Made by a program: the position numbers and the translations under genes. From the NCBI RefSeq assembly GCF_963583255.1, contig NC_084803.1, positions 2,384,688 to 2,448,687 of the forward strand: 64,000 nucleotides of DNA, given 5' to 3'. The notes under the pieces are model-generated. The model worked only from the letters and a program-made list of their open reading frames with translations, had not been told where the DNA came from and did no database searches. This stretch comes from Pyrus communis (lineage: Eukaryota > Streptophyta > Magnoliopsida > Rosales > Rosaceae). Each line of letters starts with the position of its first letter. The stretch's first letter is position 1. This document shows, piece by piece, positions 11,863-23,048 of this stretch.

Positions 11863-12960
11863 TTTTGTACCAAAATACCCTTCGAAGCAACCAGAAATTA
11901 CAGCACCAAACTCCTACAGACGAAGTCCTACTCCTCCACAGAGATTATGGACTCCGTTTCCGTTTCTTCTCAATCTGCGGCCAATGCCAACTTTCTCTCT
12001 CCTCCCTCTCCCTCTCTAAAATGGCCGGTCCTGAGGAACACTCGGCCGAACACAGAGACGAAAGCCCTCTCCGCCCTTGAGGACCAAACCAAACTCTTAC
12101 CCTCTCTGTTTCTCTCTCTAAAGCACGCAACCAGGAGACCATAAACGTTATAGCAAGATCCTCGACCTTTACGCCCTCCCCAATCGCTTCGCAAGCCTTT
12201 ATGATGACATTGATGACGCTTCTTACACAAAACCCACGACTATTTCCCCCCAACAGGAAAACCCCACAAGCCCAAAAATACAAAAAAATGGAGAAAGTGA
12301 TGAAATTTAAGAGGATATTTATGAATAAACTCCACCCTCTATCTCCTTTTCTCTCTCTAACCCACAACTATTTCCCCCTAAGAGAAATGCTAATCACAAT
12401 CCCACAACCCAAAAAATAAAAAATAAAAAAATGCAGAAAGAATTGATTTTTCGCAGAGGATTTTTATGAACAAACCAAACCCCTCTCTCTCTCTACTTTC
12501 TCTCTCTAACTGTCTGCAAGCAGAGGGGAATAATAAATTCTCGCCGCCTTTGCTTTAAATCACTTCCTGATACGCTGAAGATCTTCCCCTCTGGCTCGTT
12601 TCTTTATGATTTTTTTTCCAAGGCGCGAATCTCGACGACGAAACGATGATGATATGTAATCTGACGCGGCTGTCTCCTCCTCCCTCCGAAACTTGCAGCG
12701 AAAGAGAAAAAGAGGAAAGAGAGAGAGTGGTGGTGGTGTGAATTTTGGGTCTAGTGAGAGAGTGTGTGGGTGTGTATATAGAGCAGGGGACTGTGTAGAC
12801 AGAGTGGCTCAGAGGACGTAGCTTTTGTGCCGCTAAAGCACGCCACCCTTTTATGGTCGATTTTGCCCTTTGTAATTTGCGGTTTATGCCCGAGGAAGGA
12901 GGGTGGACGATGGTCACGATATTGAATTACGCGGGAGATGTTGATTACGCGCCGGGTAAG
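11863..12960 (-). promoter_or_regulatory. Leader and promoter of the NPH3-family gene
   Basis: Read on the minus strand, a TATA-like CTATATAC lies at 12774-12781, followed downstream by CT-rich leader sequence (about 12,480-12,730). The distance from this TATA to the ATG is about 900 bp, so the leader is long or contains an intron that I cannot place. Several short CT runs here create spurious reading frames on both strands. Confidence 0.4.
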
Positions 12961-13185
12961 GAGAGTGGACGGTGTTGGTGGGGCCCTTGTGCCGGGTGGA
13001 TGTTCCTGCCATTTGACGTCTAGTTAAGATGAGCAACTTTTTTACTTTTGACGTCTAAAACCATCTTCAAATATCAAATTTTAAATTTTAAATTTAAATT
13101 TAATAGATTATGTAGTATTTTGATATTTTTTTTTTAAATTACATTTCCACATGTTAAATTAAATTATTATTTTATTACATTATTT

Positions 13186-13410
13186 TATTTTTTTTATTTT
13201 TATTATATATTTAAAGAAACATTAAATTAATAGAAAAATAGTAGTTTGAAGTAAAAGTAACAACGACGTGACCTTCTGCTTCAGTGGGCATTTTATTTTA
13301 TTTTCTTTATTTTTATTATATGTTTAAAGAAACATTAAATTAATAGAAGAATAGTAGTTTGAAGCAAAAGTAACAGCGACATGGCCTTCTGCTTCAATGG
13401 ACATTTCACC
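13186..13410. repeat. Tandem duplication, two units of about 115 bp
   Basis: The segment around TTTAAAGAAACATTAAATTA...GTAGTTTGAAG.AAAAGTAACA...TTCTGCTTCA occurs twice head to tail (about 13,190-13,295 and 13,305-13,410) with a few substitutions. It looks like local duplication, with no coding potential. Confidence 0.8.
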
Positions 13411-13428
13411 AGAGCAAATCTTGAGCAA

Positions 13429-13650
13429 AAACTCTTCAAGTTTTTGTGCGAAATCAACCTTCCAATTGGATTCTAGGTCATGCTCTAGTTTGCACTCTAT
13501 GAAATCCACCTCTACTGTTGTCGTTGCTTCCAATGGATACTCTTCGAGTTTTTGTGCGAGATTGAATTCCTAATTAGATTCTACACGCTTTGCTTGCATT
13601 CTATGAAATCCGTCTCCACCATCGCCGTTATTGCTTCCACCCGCTTCATC
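13429..13650. repeat. Second tandem duplication, two units of about 110 bp
   Basis: The phrases ACTCTTC.AGTTTTTGTGCGA and GCATTCTATGAAATCC recur in the same order about 110 bp apart. It lies directly beside the previous duplication and upstream of the Cassandra cluster. It is non-coding as far as I can see. Confidence 0.7.
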
Positions 13651-13869
13651 TCTGGCGTAAGTCATCTTCTGTGAATGGGATTGGGCATTAGCGCATTGTG
13701 AAGGTGCTAGATTCACATTTGGTGGAGACTAGGATTTTTCAATTTGGGGGTTTTTGAAAGCAATGATTTTTTAGTCAAAATTGGTCCACATAGTTTGTGA
13801 TAGATGGAAAATCAATGATTTTCTTTGCGATTGCAATTTGTGAGATTGGTCTTGGTTCAACAGGAAGAT

Positions 13870-14507
13870 TGTGACATCATACATCGTCCAGGGGAGTGAT
13901 CCTTAAATGTATATTCTCATCCCTACCTAGCACGAGGCCTTTTGGGAGCTCGTTGGCTTCGGGTTCCATCGGAACTCCGAAGTTAAGCGAGAAGGGGGCT
14001 AGAGCAATCCCATAATAGGTGACCCACTGGGAAGTTGCTCGTGAGTTCCCAAAAACAAAATCGTGAGGAAATGGTAAGCCCAAAGCGGACAATATCTTGC
14101 TACGATGGTGGAGCGGGCCCGGGAAGTGATCCGCCTCAGGGCGGGATGTGACAGTTTGGTATTAGAGCCTAACCCTGGCCGTAGTGTGTCGATGAGGACG
14201 TCAGGCCCTTAAGAGGGGTGGATTGTGACATCCCACATCGTCGAGGGGAGTGATTCTTAAATGTATATTCTCATCTTTACCTAGCACGAGGCCTTTTAGG
14301 AGCTCACTGGTTTCGGGTTCCGTAGGAACTCTGAAGTTAAGCGAAAGGGGGGCTAGAGCACTCCTAGGATGGGTGACCCACTAGGAAGTTGCTCGTGAGT
14401 TCCTAAATATAAAACCGTGAGGGAATGGTAAGCTCAAAGCGGACAATATCGTGCTACAGTGGTGGAACAGGGCAGGGAAGTGATTCGTCCCGTGCCGAGA
14501 TGTGACA
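13870..14507 (+). mobile_element. Cassandra TRIM retrotransposon, copy A (two LTRs)
   Basis: Two direct 284-bp repeats (13870-14153 and 14224-14507) both start TGTGACATC and end TGTGACA. They enclose only 70 bp. The short interior starts with a primer-binding site like TTGGTATTAGAGCC (14155-14168), complementary in type to initiator methionine tRNA, and ends with a purine tract AAGAGGGGTGGA. Each LTR carries a 5S-rRNA-like domain (GAACTC.GAAGTTAAGCG, then GATGGGTGACCCACT). That combination defines Cassandra TRIMs, which are non-autonomous and encode no protein. The 5 bp before copy A (AAGAT) and after the distal LTR of copy B (GAGAT) could be a worn target duplication spanning both copies. 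Confidence 0.9.
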
Positions 14508-14510
14508 AAT

Positions 14511-15024
14511 TAGGGCTAGAGCAATCCCATGATGGGTGACCCACTGGGAAGTTGCTCGTGAGTTCCCAAAAACAAAACTATAAGGGAATGGTAAGCCCAA
14601 AGCGAACAATATCGTGCTACGGTGGTGGAACGAGCCCAGAAAGTGATTCGCCCCGGGCCTGGATGTGACAGTTTGGTATCAGAGCCTAACCTTGGTCGTG
14701 GTGTGTTGACGAGGACGTCGAGCCCCTAAGGGGGGTGGATTGTGATATCCCACATCACCTAAGGGAGTGATCTTTAAATGTATATTCTCATCCCTACCTA
14801 GCACGAGGCATTTTGGGAGCTAACTGGTTTCGGGTCCCATCGGAACTTCGAAGTTAAGCGAAAAGGGAGCTAGAGCAATCCCATGATGGGTGACCCACTG
14901 GGAAGTTGCTTGTGAGTTCCTAAAAACAAAACCGTGAGGGAATGGTAAGCCCAAAGTGAACAATATCGTGCTACGGTGGTGGAGTAGGCTCGGGAAGTGA
15001 TCCGCCCCGGGTGGGAATGTGACA
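14511..15024 (+). mobile_element. Cassandra TRIM, copy B (5' LTR truncated)
   Basis: Three bases after copy A, a partial LTR (14511-14670) begins inside the 5S-like domain. It is followed by an interior of 70 bp with the primer site TTGGTATCAGAGCC and by a full 284-bp LTR (14741-15024). Copies A and B share orientation, LTR length and interior length. The order LTR-interior-LTR-partial LTR-interior-LTR suggests unequal recombination or a nested tandem insertion. Confidence 0.88.
14829..14921 (+). ncRNA. 5S-rRNA-like domain inside a Cassandra LTR
   Basis: This stretch follows plant 5S rRNA from its CGG.TCCCATC.GAACT part onward. An A-box-like AAGTTAAGCG is at 14851-14860 and a C-box-like GATGGGTGACC at 14885-14895, both needed for Pol III transcription. 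It is not a genuine 5S gene: the 5' part is diverged and it lies inside an LTR. The same domain occurs in the other LTRs here and, on the other strand, at 23,049-23,294. Confidence 0.7.
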
Positions 15025-15029
15025 GAGAT

Positions 15030-17412
15030 GAGTAAAGTGAGAGAAGGCAAAAAATTTAATAAAAAATATTTAGTAATTAATTAAAATTTATTTGACAACA
15101 ACCCCTCCTGCTACTTTTCCATGTAATGCCATATAAGATTTGGCATTTCGGTTGGAAAATTATAATGTTGTTGTTTTTTACTGTTATTGATGATGTGTAC
15201 ATTTTGATATCTCATTTGAAGATGCTCTAAGTCTATATTTAACTTAAGATTGGGAATTCGACATAAAAAAAATTTAATTAAACAAAAAAAAAAAAACTTA
15301 AGAAGGGGAATGCCTAGTTTAGGAGAGCAATTAGGACTCATTTGAGCGTAGTTTTAAAATGATTAAAAGTGTTTTTAGTAAAATTATTTTTTTATTTTAA
15401 AGTATTTTACAAAAGCTATTTAAGTATTTCCGCATAATTCACTTGTATTTTTATTAAGAAATAGTTTCACAAAACATTGATCTAAAGTGTTTTTGTCATT
15501 TAAAAATCACTTCCAAACAAACTATTATATGACAACGATATACTGACGCCGTATGTTCGTGTTAATAATACAATGCTATTATTAGCAATGTGCTTGTGTC
15601 ACATTTTTATTGGTTTAAGGTAAATTTTAAGTTAGTTGTCATGTGATAAAGAAAGTAACGAAAATATATATTTTCCATCATTGAATGACAAAATTTATCT
15701 TGGCCATGAGGTTATTCTTCGATAGTAATCTTGATTTGCTAGTAAAAACTTTTTCTTTTTATTTTATGAGATAAAGAAAACTGTAATTTCATTACAATGG
15801 AGAAAATCAAAACATGTCTTATCATAATTCTAACTCATTAATTCATTTTCTTGAACTATATAATTAGTGATAACTGAGATCATGTCATGAACCTAAAATG
15901 TAAGATCAACAAAGAAACCCGCATGTTACGACTTAAGTGAATTTGTAACTACCACACTAAAACATCACTCATTAAGTAAATAATCAACCACATTTATTAA
16001 GTAAAACATGTGATTACATATTTATAATTGATTTTTCAATTTGTTCAAATAACTATTTTATAATCTTCCCACAGTATAACAGTTGTCGGAAATTTAACCC
16101 ACCAACCATCACCCGTTCAAATTTATTATTCTGCATGGCATATGCATGGACCAGATCTATCTATCTTAAGCAGTAAATTCCAAAAGGACATGCAGCCACG
16201 AGTCAATTGGTCAAACAAACCAATCTAGACACCTAATTTTTCCTTTGATTGATTCTGTTCTTTTAAAAAGATGGCGAGCATCTTCAAAAGAAAAAGTCAA
16301 AATCTTAGGTGAAATACTATTGTGCATATTTGATATTAAAAATATCTTTAACCGAAGTATTATTTGTTAATTGGATTTGAAAGCTTAATGATTTAATGTC
16401 AAATTCGACATCAATGTCAAATTTATTTTTAATTCATTTTAATAATGAATCCCTTATTCCACTAACATTTCAACCAATCAAAATTTTATTTCAATTTTTA
16501 TTTAATAATTACAATCATTTAAAGTTCTATTTAAATAATACAATAACATTTTGATAATTTGGTTGGAGAATTACAAAATTTAACATAAGACTTCATAATG
16601 CCACATCAGCCATCATCGATTGTAATTTAACTCTTATAATTTAACATTTATTTTAGAAATGGTCTTAAAGCTTTGATTTTAAGCGTCCTATGCTTCTTGC
16701 ACATGGTTGTACGTAGAAATTTGTCCATCCACTCTTTGACTTTTAATCGAGGATTTTACTATATTTTTACAAGTAACATGTTTTCCCGATTATCGCAATG
16801 GATTCGCGAGCAAAACTAAAGAACTGATGTCTAGCATAGGGGCTGCTGGATCAAGTTTGGGCTAGCTTAAGAGTGGTCAAGCTTGTTCTCACCCTATGAG
16901 AGTGATCAAGATTATCTTACTCACTCTTAAATTCTTATATATTGTACACCGGTGCATGTTAAAGATTAAAACGCACTTATATACTTTGTGAAAAGCCATT
17001 AATTTAGTGGGCAATGATTACTAATTAACTTAACGGGTCAAAAGACTGTTAGTTGAATTACCTAACTTCCACTATATTTGTCAATTAGACTAAACGTGTT
17101 ACATGCATGAAACATACGTGATAGTTCGATGGTTGTCGGGCGCTACTATTCACGTAAACCTAGTTATATTTACAGTATTAATCAGTTTGTACAGGCATAA
17201 ACTTGGAAAATGAAGGTTTAAAGTTTGACAAAACCAACCTAAAATCTACTATTTCAAAAGTGATTAAGGTTCGGATTAGGGGCTATGTTGACGGTCAATG
17301 GCGGATCTAGGATTTTAAGATCAGGGGGTTCCAAGGTAAAAGTTCAAAAAAAAAATATTAGACTAATTTGGTTTCATAGCACTATTTTTTATTGAATTTG
17401 GTTCATTGAATA
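15030..17412. other. AT-rich intergenic sequence without recognisable genes
   Basis: I see no open frame with family resemblance. The 16,280-16,700 part is particularly AT-rich and could be an old MITE, but I could not define its ends. The phrase AATGGCGGATCTAGGATTTT near 17,296 is of a kind common in plant repeats. Confidence 0.45.
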
Positions 17413-17425
17413 ATCAAAATTAATC

Positions 17426-17635
17426 AACCACATCAAGTGGCCAAGTGGTAAAAGCGCGGATTTCGGCTCTTAAAATAAAAAAACAAGGAGGTCTCGGGTT
17501 CGAGGCTCCAAGCTAGTGAGTCTGCTTGACTGTGGCCATGAGAAAGCTGAAATGTCTCTGTGAGTCTTCTAAGCCCATAGAAGGGGTGGATAACCGTGAC
17601 TTACCACTATTTGTCATGCTTTAATAATAATAATG
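17426..17635 (+). mobile_element. tRNA-derived SINE with target duplication
   Basis: The head carries an A-box-like TGGCCAAGTGGTAAAAG and a B-box-like GGTCTCGGGTTCGAGGC, as in tRNA-derived SINEs. The 3' end is a short TTAATAATAATAATG tail. It is flanked by direct repeats of 13 bp, ATCAAAATTAATC (17413-17425) and ATCAAGATTAATC (17636-17648), with one mismatch. The body is 210 bp and encodes no protein. Confidence 0.8.
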
Positions 17636-17648
17636 ATCAAGATTAATC

Positions 17649-18067
17649 TCAAATGTAATAAAACCAACAAATTATCCTCAGCAACATAATGCATCAATTA
17701 ATGACTTTACAAAGATGAAAATATACAATGTGAGTGGTGAAGCCTTAGTAGCAATAAGACTCTCCCAAAAATAGAGAAATGTTAATAAGATTCTATCAAA
17801 AGTGGGATTCGTCAGTTGTGAAATCTCATGTTTTTTTGCACAATATTTTTATAATATTAGAACATAAAATATTGTTATAATAGAGAGTTCATACAAAATC
17901 TCACTTTCGCGATTAAAGTCTCCTTAGCATTCCTCCTTAAAACATAAATTCTATCAAGGGATATAATATATAATCTGTATACACAACATAAATACGCTCT
18001 AATCAAGTCGTGTTTCTTCATACAAGGACTAGGATTGCCTGTCCTCCCCCATCTCATACCCTTCTCA
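17649..18067. other. Intergenic sequence, no gene seen
   Basis: AT-rich. A reading frame on the minus strand here (about 17,875-18,090) overlaps the fold-back element and has no family resemblance. Confidence 0.4.
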
Positions 18068-18197
18068 TCCTTTATTATTTTTGTGGTCACGGTTAAGCCG
18101 CGTTAACATTTTATATTGATTTTTTTATAGAAATAATAAGACAAAAAACAATGAGAATATAAAATATTAACGTGAGTTAACCGTGACCACAAAAATA
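18068..18197. repeat. Fold-back (hairpin) element
   Basis: The left arm TTTTTGTGGTCACGGTTAA, continuing through GTTAACATTTTATATT, is repeated inverted as AATATAAAATATTAAC, continuing to TTAACCGTGACCACAAAAA. Arms are about 40 bp around a loop of about 45 bp. Weaker inverted similarity extends outward (CTTCTCATCC versus GAATGAGAA). Consistent with a small MITE or fold-back element. Confidence 0.75.
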
Positions 18198-18628
18198 GAA
18201 AAGAATGAGAAAGATGAAAGATAGAGAGAGCAGACAATTCAGGTCCCTCCTTACAAAGGCAACTGGCAAGCACCTATGCAAAGTCAGATATTGGTCTGTT
18301 GATGGTGAAGTTGAACAATGTTCCCCCTCAACCTAATATTAATTGGTCCAATATTTTTAATATCTAGCTAAGCTACTATATATGGTCCTTTCGGCCATAG
18401 GGTTTCAGTGTTTTGTACAAGTGTAATCAATCCGCTTAAATGTTTGCTTATTTTCTTGGGCAACAGAACCTTTCAGAATACAAGTCCCCTCATTTCCTTC
18501 ACATCTTTACAGCTGCGATTCATCATTGTCCCTTTCCTCAACCACTTCTGCAACTTTATCACTTAATATCTTCAGACTAAAAACATTTATTCTTAAGAAT
18601 TGATTGGATTCTTGACATTCAGTATTAT

Positions 18629-18785
18629 GATCTAGTGATATTTTTCTTTATTTATAAATGAGACGTCTTCGGTTTGAATCTCATGAATGAAAAATTCGAT
18701 ATCAAATTAAATTACTCATTGTGTAACTTAGTCGAACTTTTCCTCCTCCTTAGCGTAAAATATATTTTTATACTAAAAAAATAAT
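18629..18785 (+). mobile_element. SINE-like repeat
   Basis: The order TCTAGTGATATTTTTCTTTA, GAGACGTCTTCGGTTTGAATC and TTGTGTAACTTAGTCGAACT matches a tRNA-related repeat type frequent in fruit-tree genomes. The B-box-like GGTTTGAATCTC is the clearest part. I found no target duplication and the ends are approximate. Confidence 0.5.
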
Positions 18786-19379
18786 TAGGTTACTAGCTGG
18801 TGAGCTTATTTCTACGTTAGTTCCGAAAAATAAAAATCTTAATAAAAGAATGAAGAAGAATAAACTCATTTACCTTTAGTTTTTCTTTTTTTTTGAACGA
18901 TTTTTACCTATATATTGAATCGATTAACATTTGCAATTTTTACGGTATAATCAACACGCACTCGGTGTGGATACCATATTAGTAGATTCTTGAACTATTG
19001 ATACACCACTTAGTAGACCAAATGTGGCACTTGATAGTTGACCGCGATGATACAGTTACGTGTTCGAATTGGATATGTATTCGTACTGCAACGAATCCTT
19101 TTGCGCATTTTAGTGTGGTAAAATTAACACGAGTTGAATAAGGTATGTCTATTGTTCACAAATGGTAACTTAAATAATTTTAGATGATGAATGAGATGTA
19201 GATTGTAAATGCTCACATACTTAGAACGACTGATTGTAGTACAACTCAAATTGTCGATATAGTATTTCGAATGTTGATTCACATGTTTGAGGCATACATA
19301 TTTTTTCATGATGTCAACTCGTGGGTCTACTCTAAAGTAGAATTATTAGTAGTAGGCGTGAGCCTACCATCATAAAGTG
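18786..19379. other. Intergenic sequence, no gene seen
   Basis: AT-rich. A minus-strand frame at 19,124-19,309 shows no recognisable domain. Confidence 0.4.
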
Positions 19380-21050
19380 ATGATTTATATGATAGAAAGG
19401 AAGAAAGAAAATATGAGAGGGTCCCAAGCCAATGATATTCATAGCTTTATATATAGAGGAGGAGTTTGATGTGCTTTTGCCGAGCAAATAGGGCAATGCT
19501 GGGGACCATATGCATGCCTTGGTGTGTTTTGAAGAATATAAGTTGCACGTTTTGGGTTTGATTGGTGCTGTTTGGGTTACACATGAGAAGATTCTGTCCA
19601 GGTTTTATGCTCTTAAAGCTCGACATTTACTTACCCACATATCAAACTCTGCTTCCCCTTCCTCCCTCACGTACACACACTATAGCCATGAATATGAAAT
19701 TTGGCTAGCGTTTTTTCTCTGTCCTCAATCATATGTAGGGTGACTTGACGATCAAGTTGTGTTTGTGTTACTTTTCATGTTTTTGTTATGCTAGTTCTAC
19801 TACGTCTTGATCAATATGGATGTCGATATAAAATCTAGAATCAAACAATACAATAATTTATACAACTCATCGAAAAAGTAAAAAGTTATTGTTTATTTAA
19901 TACAATCTTATGCGAAGAATAATGTTTGCGTTGAGTTGTGTTAATCATGTTTCGTTACGTTATGTATTCGTACGGGGTTGAAGTAACAACTCAGCTTTAA
20001 CTGTTGTAAATTCCCAAATTAACAAGTCCTTTAATTTCCCTTATATTTTCCAACAGGTAATGTTAGAGAGACTAAATTTGTAGGCAAAATTTACAAACTA
20101 AATAATGTATCATCAATAGGAATAAACACGTTTATCAACGCTTAAATAATAGACTAATCACTTCTATGTCCTTTATTTTTTCAAAATTTTATCTACAAAT
20201 TTAATCTTTTTAGTATTACTCTTTTCCAACCACTCCAACTTTCAAAAATTGCAATTTCGTCCAAAACTTATGCAAAATTACAGAAGCACCCAAAACAACT
20301 TCAACACTTTTCAGTTGAGTCCAACCCGTTGGTCAAATGTCCAAAATAGCCTTGTCATTTGTTACGCTAGTAAATCCAGCGCCCGCCTCTCCTCCTCATT
20401 CTTTACCCTAACAAGAATCCTAAGCACTTCACTCCTAAAATATCAGCTATGCTATTACTCCCAGTGCTATAGCAAGTTAATTGTTGCCTTTTTGTGAATA
20501 GTATCTGCGAATTGATATTTTTTTAAGGAAAATATAGAATATAATTTTATTTTTAATTTCATAAATGATTTTTAATTAATATTGTCATACCACGTGTTAT
20601 TATTCGAAAATGTACATTTTGTGGATAGATTTCGATATGATTTTTATCTAATCTCATAGCACCACGTGTCACTATTCATTTAAAATACTTGAAAATATAT
20701 TTCGATAAAATTTTGAACCAACCATGCCGTGCCACGTGCTATTATCTACAACTTCATCCTTTATTTATTATCCATATAAACCCTACATCCTTCGACAAGA
20801 AAAATATAAACCCTACCGCCCTTCCATAGCACGGTGTTCACCCTCTCGAGAACCAACTGATCGAGATTTCTCAACAGGCAAGTCTGTTTTTTCCCTCTCT
20901 TTCCTTGATTTTATCTTTTCTCTAGTCATCTAAGTGACCATTTATCTAGCAATTTTATGCATTTTTTTAAGGGTTTGTGCTTGTTTTCGGGGGATTTTTT
21001 AAATTTGTGTTGGATTATTTTAACGGTAAGTTGGTGCAAAATTGAGCGCA
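19380..21050 (+). repeat. Duplicated promoter/leader segment, copy 1 (split by about 1.1 kb)
   Basis: Two blocks, about 19,380-19,770 and 20,860-21,050, match 39,590-40,010 and 40,085-40,300 in the same order and orientation. Shared landmarks are TTTATATATAGAGGAGG, GCACGTTTTGGGTTTGATTG, GAAGATTCTGTCCAGGTTTT, TCCCTCACGTACACACAC, ATGTAGGGTGAC.TGACGATC and, in block 2, TCTCAACAGGCA.GTCTG. In copy 2 these lie upstream of a kelch-type gene. Here no coding part of that gene follows. The extra 1.1 kb between blocks may be an insertion. Confidence 0.8.
20585..20745 (+). repeat. Three degenerate repeats, each with a CACGTG G-box
   Basis: CACGTG occurs at 20591-20596, 20663-20668 and 20733-20738, spaced about 70 bp, inside related sequence (CA.ACCACGTGT.A.TATTC and ATTTCGAT..GATTTT). 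G-boxes bind bZIP/bHLH factors in plant promoters. Here they seem to be a by-product of a short tandem repeat within the inserted part of the duplicated segment. Confidence 0.6.
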
Positions 21051-21769
21051 GTGATGTTGTAAGATTAATACAGCTAACCCAATATAATGGGATCAAACTT
21101 TATTGTTGTTTGGTGTTTTATGAGTTGGATAGGGCCAAATGCTTCTCCATTTGGCCAAGAAGGCCTCTACCAACGATCACAAAGATCAATGTTGGGTTTA
21201 GATTTTCATGTTCGCTTAATATACCTCAACCCTTTTACCACATCCTTATAAAACAAAATTATTTAATATTAGCAACCAGTAGTTGATTCCACTGTGTATA
21301 ATAAGATTGGAACACATATAAAAGCATCACTCGTCCAATAATATTTTATAAAAGCATCACTCATCATTAAATATTTTCTAAAGGATCACTGAGCTCTATG
21401 TCTTATGATTCTAAAGGTTATAATCCATCTACATCTTCAAATAATAATCCATCTTATTGGGGAAGACGAGCAGTGTTTCCAAGTTTTTATTTTAGCATAT
21501 ATATTAACTTGGGGCGTATTTTTTTTTTTGTTTGGAAGAAATGTTTCCAATTTTCTTTCTATTTCCTCAAACAAATCGGCACTTCTCTACCAAAATGAAA
21601 ACAAAAAAAAACCAGTCATTCTGATTTTTGAAAAAAAAATAAAATCATTTAGGGACAAACCAAATTGACTTACACGCTGATGTTTATGTTCGATCAAGTT
21701 CCGGTCAACCAAAAATGATATTTCATCATTTTTTATATTCAACTGGCATTGGTTTTGAATTGTTTTTAA
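21051..21769. other. Intergenic sequence with a short tandem repeat
   Basis: ATAAAAGCATCACTCGTC and its near-copy ATAAAAGCATCACTCATC lie next to each other at about 21,319-21,366. The part at about 21,185-21,275 resembles the host sequence around the solo Cassandra LTR (TTTAGATTTTCATG, then CTTTTACCACATCC.TATAAAAC), so it is a dispersed repeat. No gene is recognised. Confidence 0.45.
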
Positions 21770-22528
21770 GAGCAATTCCACCTTTAAAGATTTTGCGCTA
21801 GTACCTAATGCATTTAGCCACTCAAATGAATAGTAATAGACTCAAGTGAACAGTAATAGGCCAAATCATTTCTATCTTTAAAAAAAAATAGCCTAGTCAA
21901 TTTATTAAAATATTTTTTTTATTATAAAAAAATTACATTTTAATTTCTGACTTTATAAAAAAATAAAATAATAATATTTTTATTAAAATATTTTTATTTT
22001 CTCATCTTCCACAATTCCCTTCCCTTCCATTCCTGCACGCCATCCACCCCAACACAAATAATCCATTCCCAACGCCGCCTCCAAACCTCTTCCTCCCATC
22101 CTCCGATGCCGTTGCCCTCCTGTCCTTCAAATCCCAAGCCGACCTCAACAACAAGCTCCTCTACGCCTCCTGTTCTTCAACGTCGTCGCTTTGTTCTACT
22201 GCATCTCCACAGCTCCGACGTTGTCGCTTCGTCCTCCAGTCCTTCTCCCTCAGTGGCTCCTTCCCTCCTGATACCCTCTCCCGCCTCGACCAGCTCCGCT
22301 CCTCAACCTCCATAACAACTCCCTCTCTAGCACAAAAAAAAAAAAAAAAAAAAAAAGGCTGACGTCATATGCCCTCCGACGCCACTCTGACATCAGATGG
22401 ACCAATCCCAAGGTCTATCAATTTTGGACTAGGTGCCAGACAATGGAATAGACTGGAGTGGATTGGCTGAATGCCAACCTTGGTTTTTGGCTGAGTGCCG
22501 GCCTAACCACCTCCCCGTGGAACTACTC
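21770..22528 (+). mobile_element. Terminal-inverted-repeat element carrying a host gene fragment
   Basis: The element starts GAGCAATTCCACC and ends GTGGAACTACTC, whose complement GAGTAGTTCCAC mirrors the start. TTAA lies immediately outside both ends (21766-21769 and 22529-22532). The 759-bp interior has an AT-rich first part, a Pro/Ser-coding GC-rich segment resembling an LRR receptor kinase, an A-run of about 23 bp and a short internal repeat (GGCTGAATGCCAACCTTGG and GGCTGAGTGCCGGCCTAAC). It encodes no transposase. This is the layout of a Pack-type MITE. The superfamily is uncertain. Confidence 0.65.
22040..22318 (+). pseudogene. LRR receptor-kinase N-terminal fragment captured in the TIR element
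   Basis: The translation PPNLFLPSSDAVALLSFKSQ, continuing ADLNNKLLYAS, matches the N-terminal LRR cap of plant LRR receptor-like kinases. After a shift of frame, RFVLQSFSLSGSFPPDTLSR and LDQLRS match the first LRRs of the same family. At least one frameshift separates the parts, and no transmembrane or kinase region follows. Sequence composition is strikingly C-rich against an AT-rich surround, as expected for captured coding DNA. Confidence 0.65.
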
Positions 22529-22532
22529 TTAA

Positions 22533-23048
22533 GTGTCGAAACATCCACATACCTAGCCCTAGTAATGTTTTATGTCCAATTTGTATAGCTCGACACATTC
22601 GCATCCACTTGCTTCCAGATGTAGGGTCCCGCTCTTCTAATTTCCAAAATAACAAAATGGCAAAATCTTTATTTCTCGTCTGTTGATCGCAATGCAACAT
22701 GTTGATCGCAGTGATAGGAGAGCCTGCACGTTATAAGTAATTTAAAAATGATTAAAAAATAACTCAAAAATTTAAGACTGACCTGATTTTATCTTCAACG
22801 GTTAGTGGCGATTGTGATGGCAGGGGTCATATATATGTAGAGATGTCTAAAACTACCGCTCGTATTAGGTATGCTTTGTGGAAATATATATAACAATATA
22901 TTAAAAAAGAAACAAATATTTGACTTAGGATTTTATGTTTGAGAAGTGGCCGTGTCCGTGTTCATCCGTCCAAGACGACCTCTACCCCCGACAACAAATA
23001 TTGAATTTGAATTTAGATTTTCATGCACGCGATTGAGGTCAAGTTTAA
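22533..23048. other. Intergenic sequence, no gene seen
   Basis: No domain is recognised. The right end (about 22,990-23,048) is part of the dispersed repeat into which the solo Cassandra LTR inserted. Confidence 0.45.

Noticed and set aside
11945..12917. Several overlapping open frames of 60-140 codons
   Set aside because: They arise from CT/GA-rich leader sequence of the NPH3-family gene and show no domain.
13870..15024. Cluster of genuine 5S rRNA genes
   Set aside because: The 5S similarity starts inside the gene, lies in LTRs with primer-binding sites and TG..CA ends, and lacks the normal 5S 5' half.
17426..17635. A tRNA gene
   Set aside because: A- and B-box-like motifs are present but no cloverleaf can be drawn. 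The TAA-type tail and target duplication mark a SINE.
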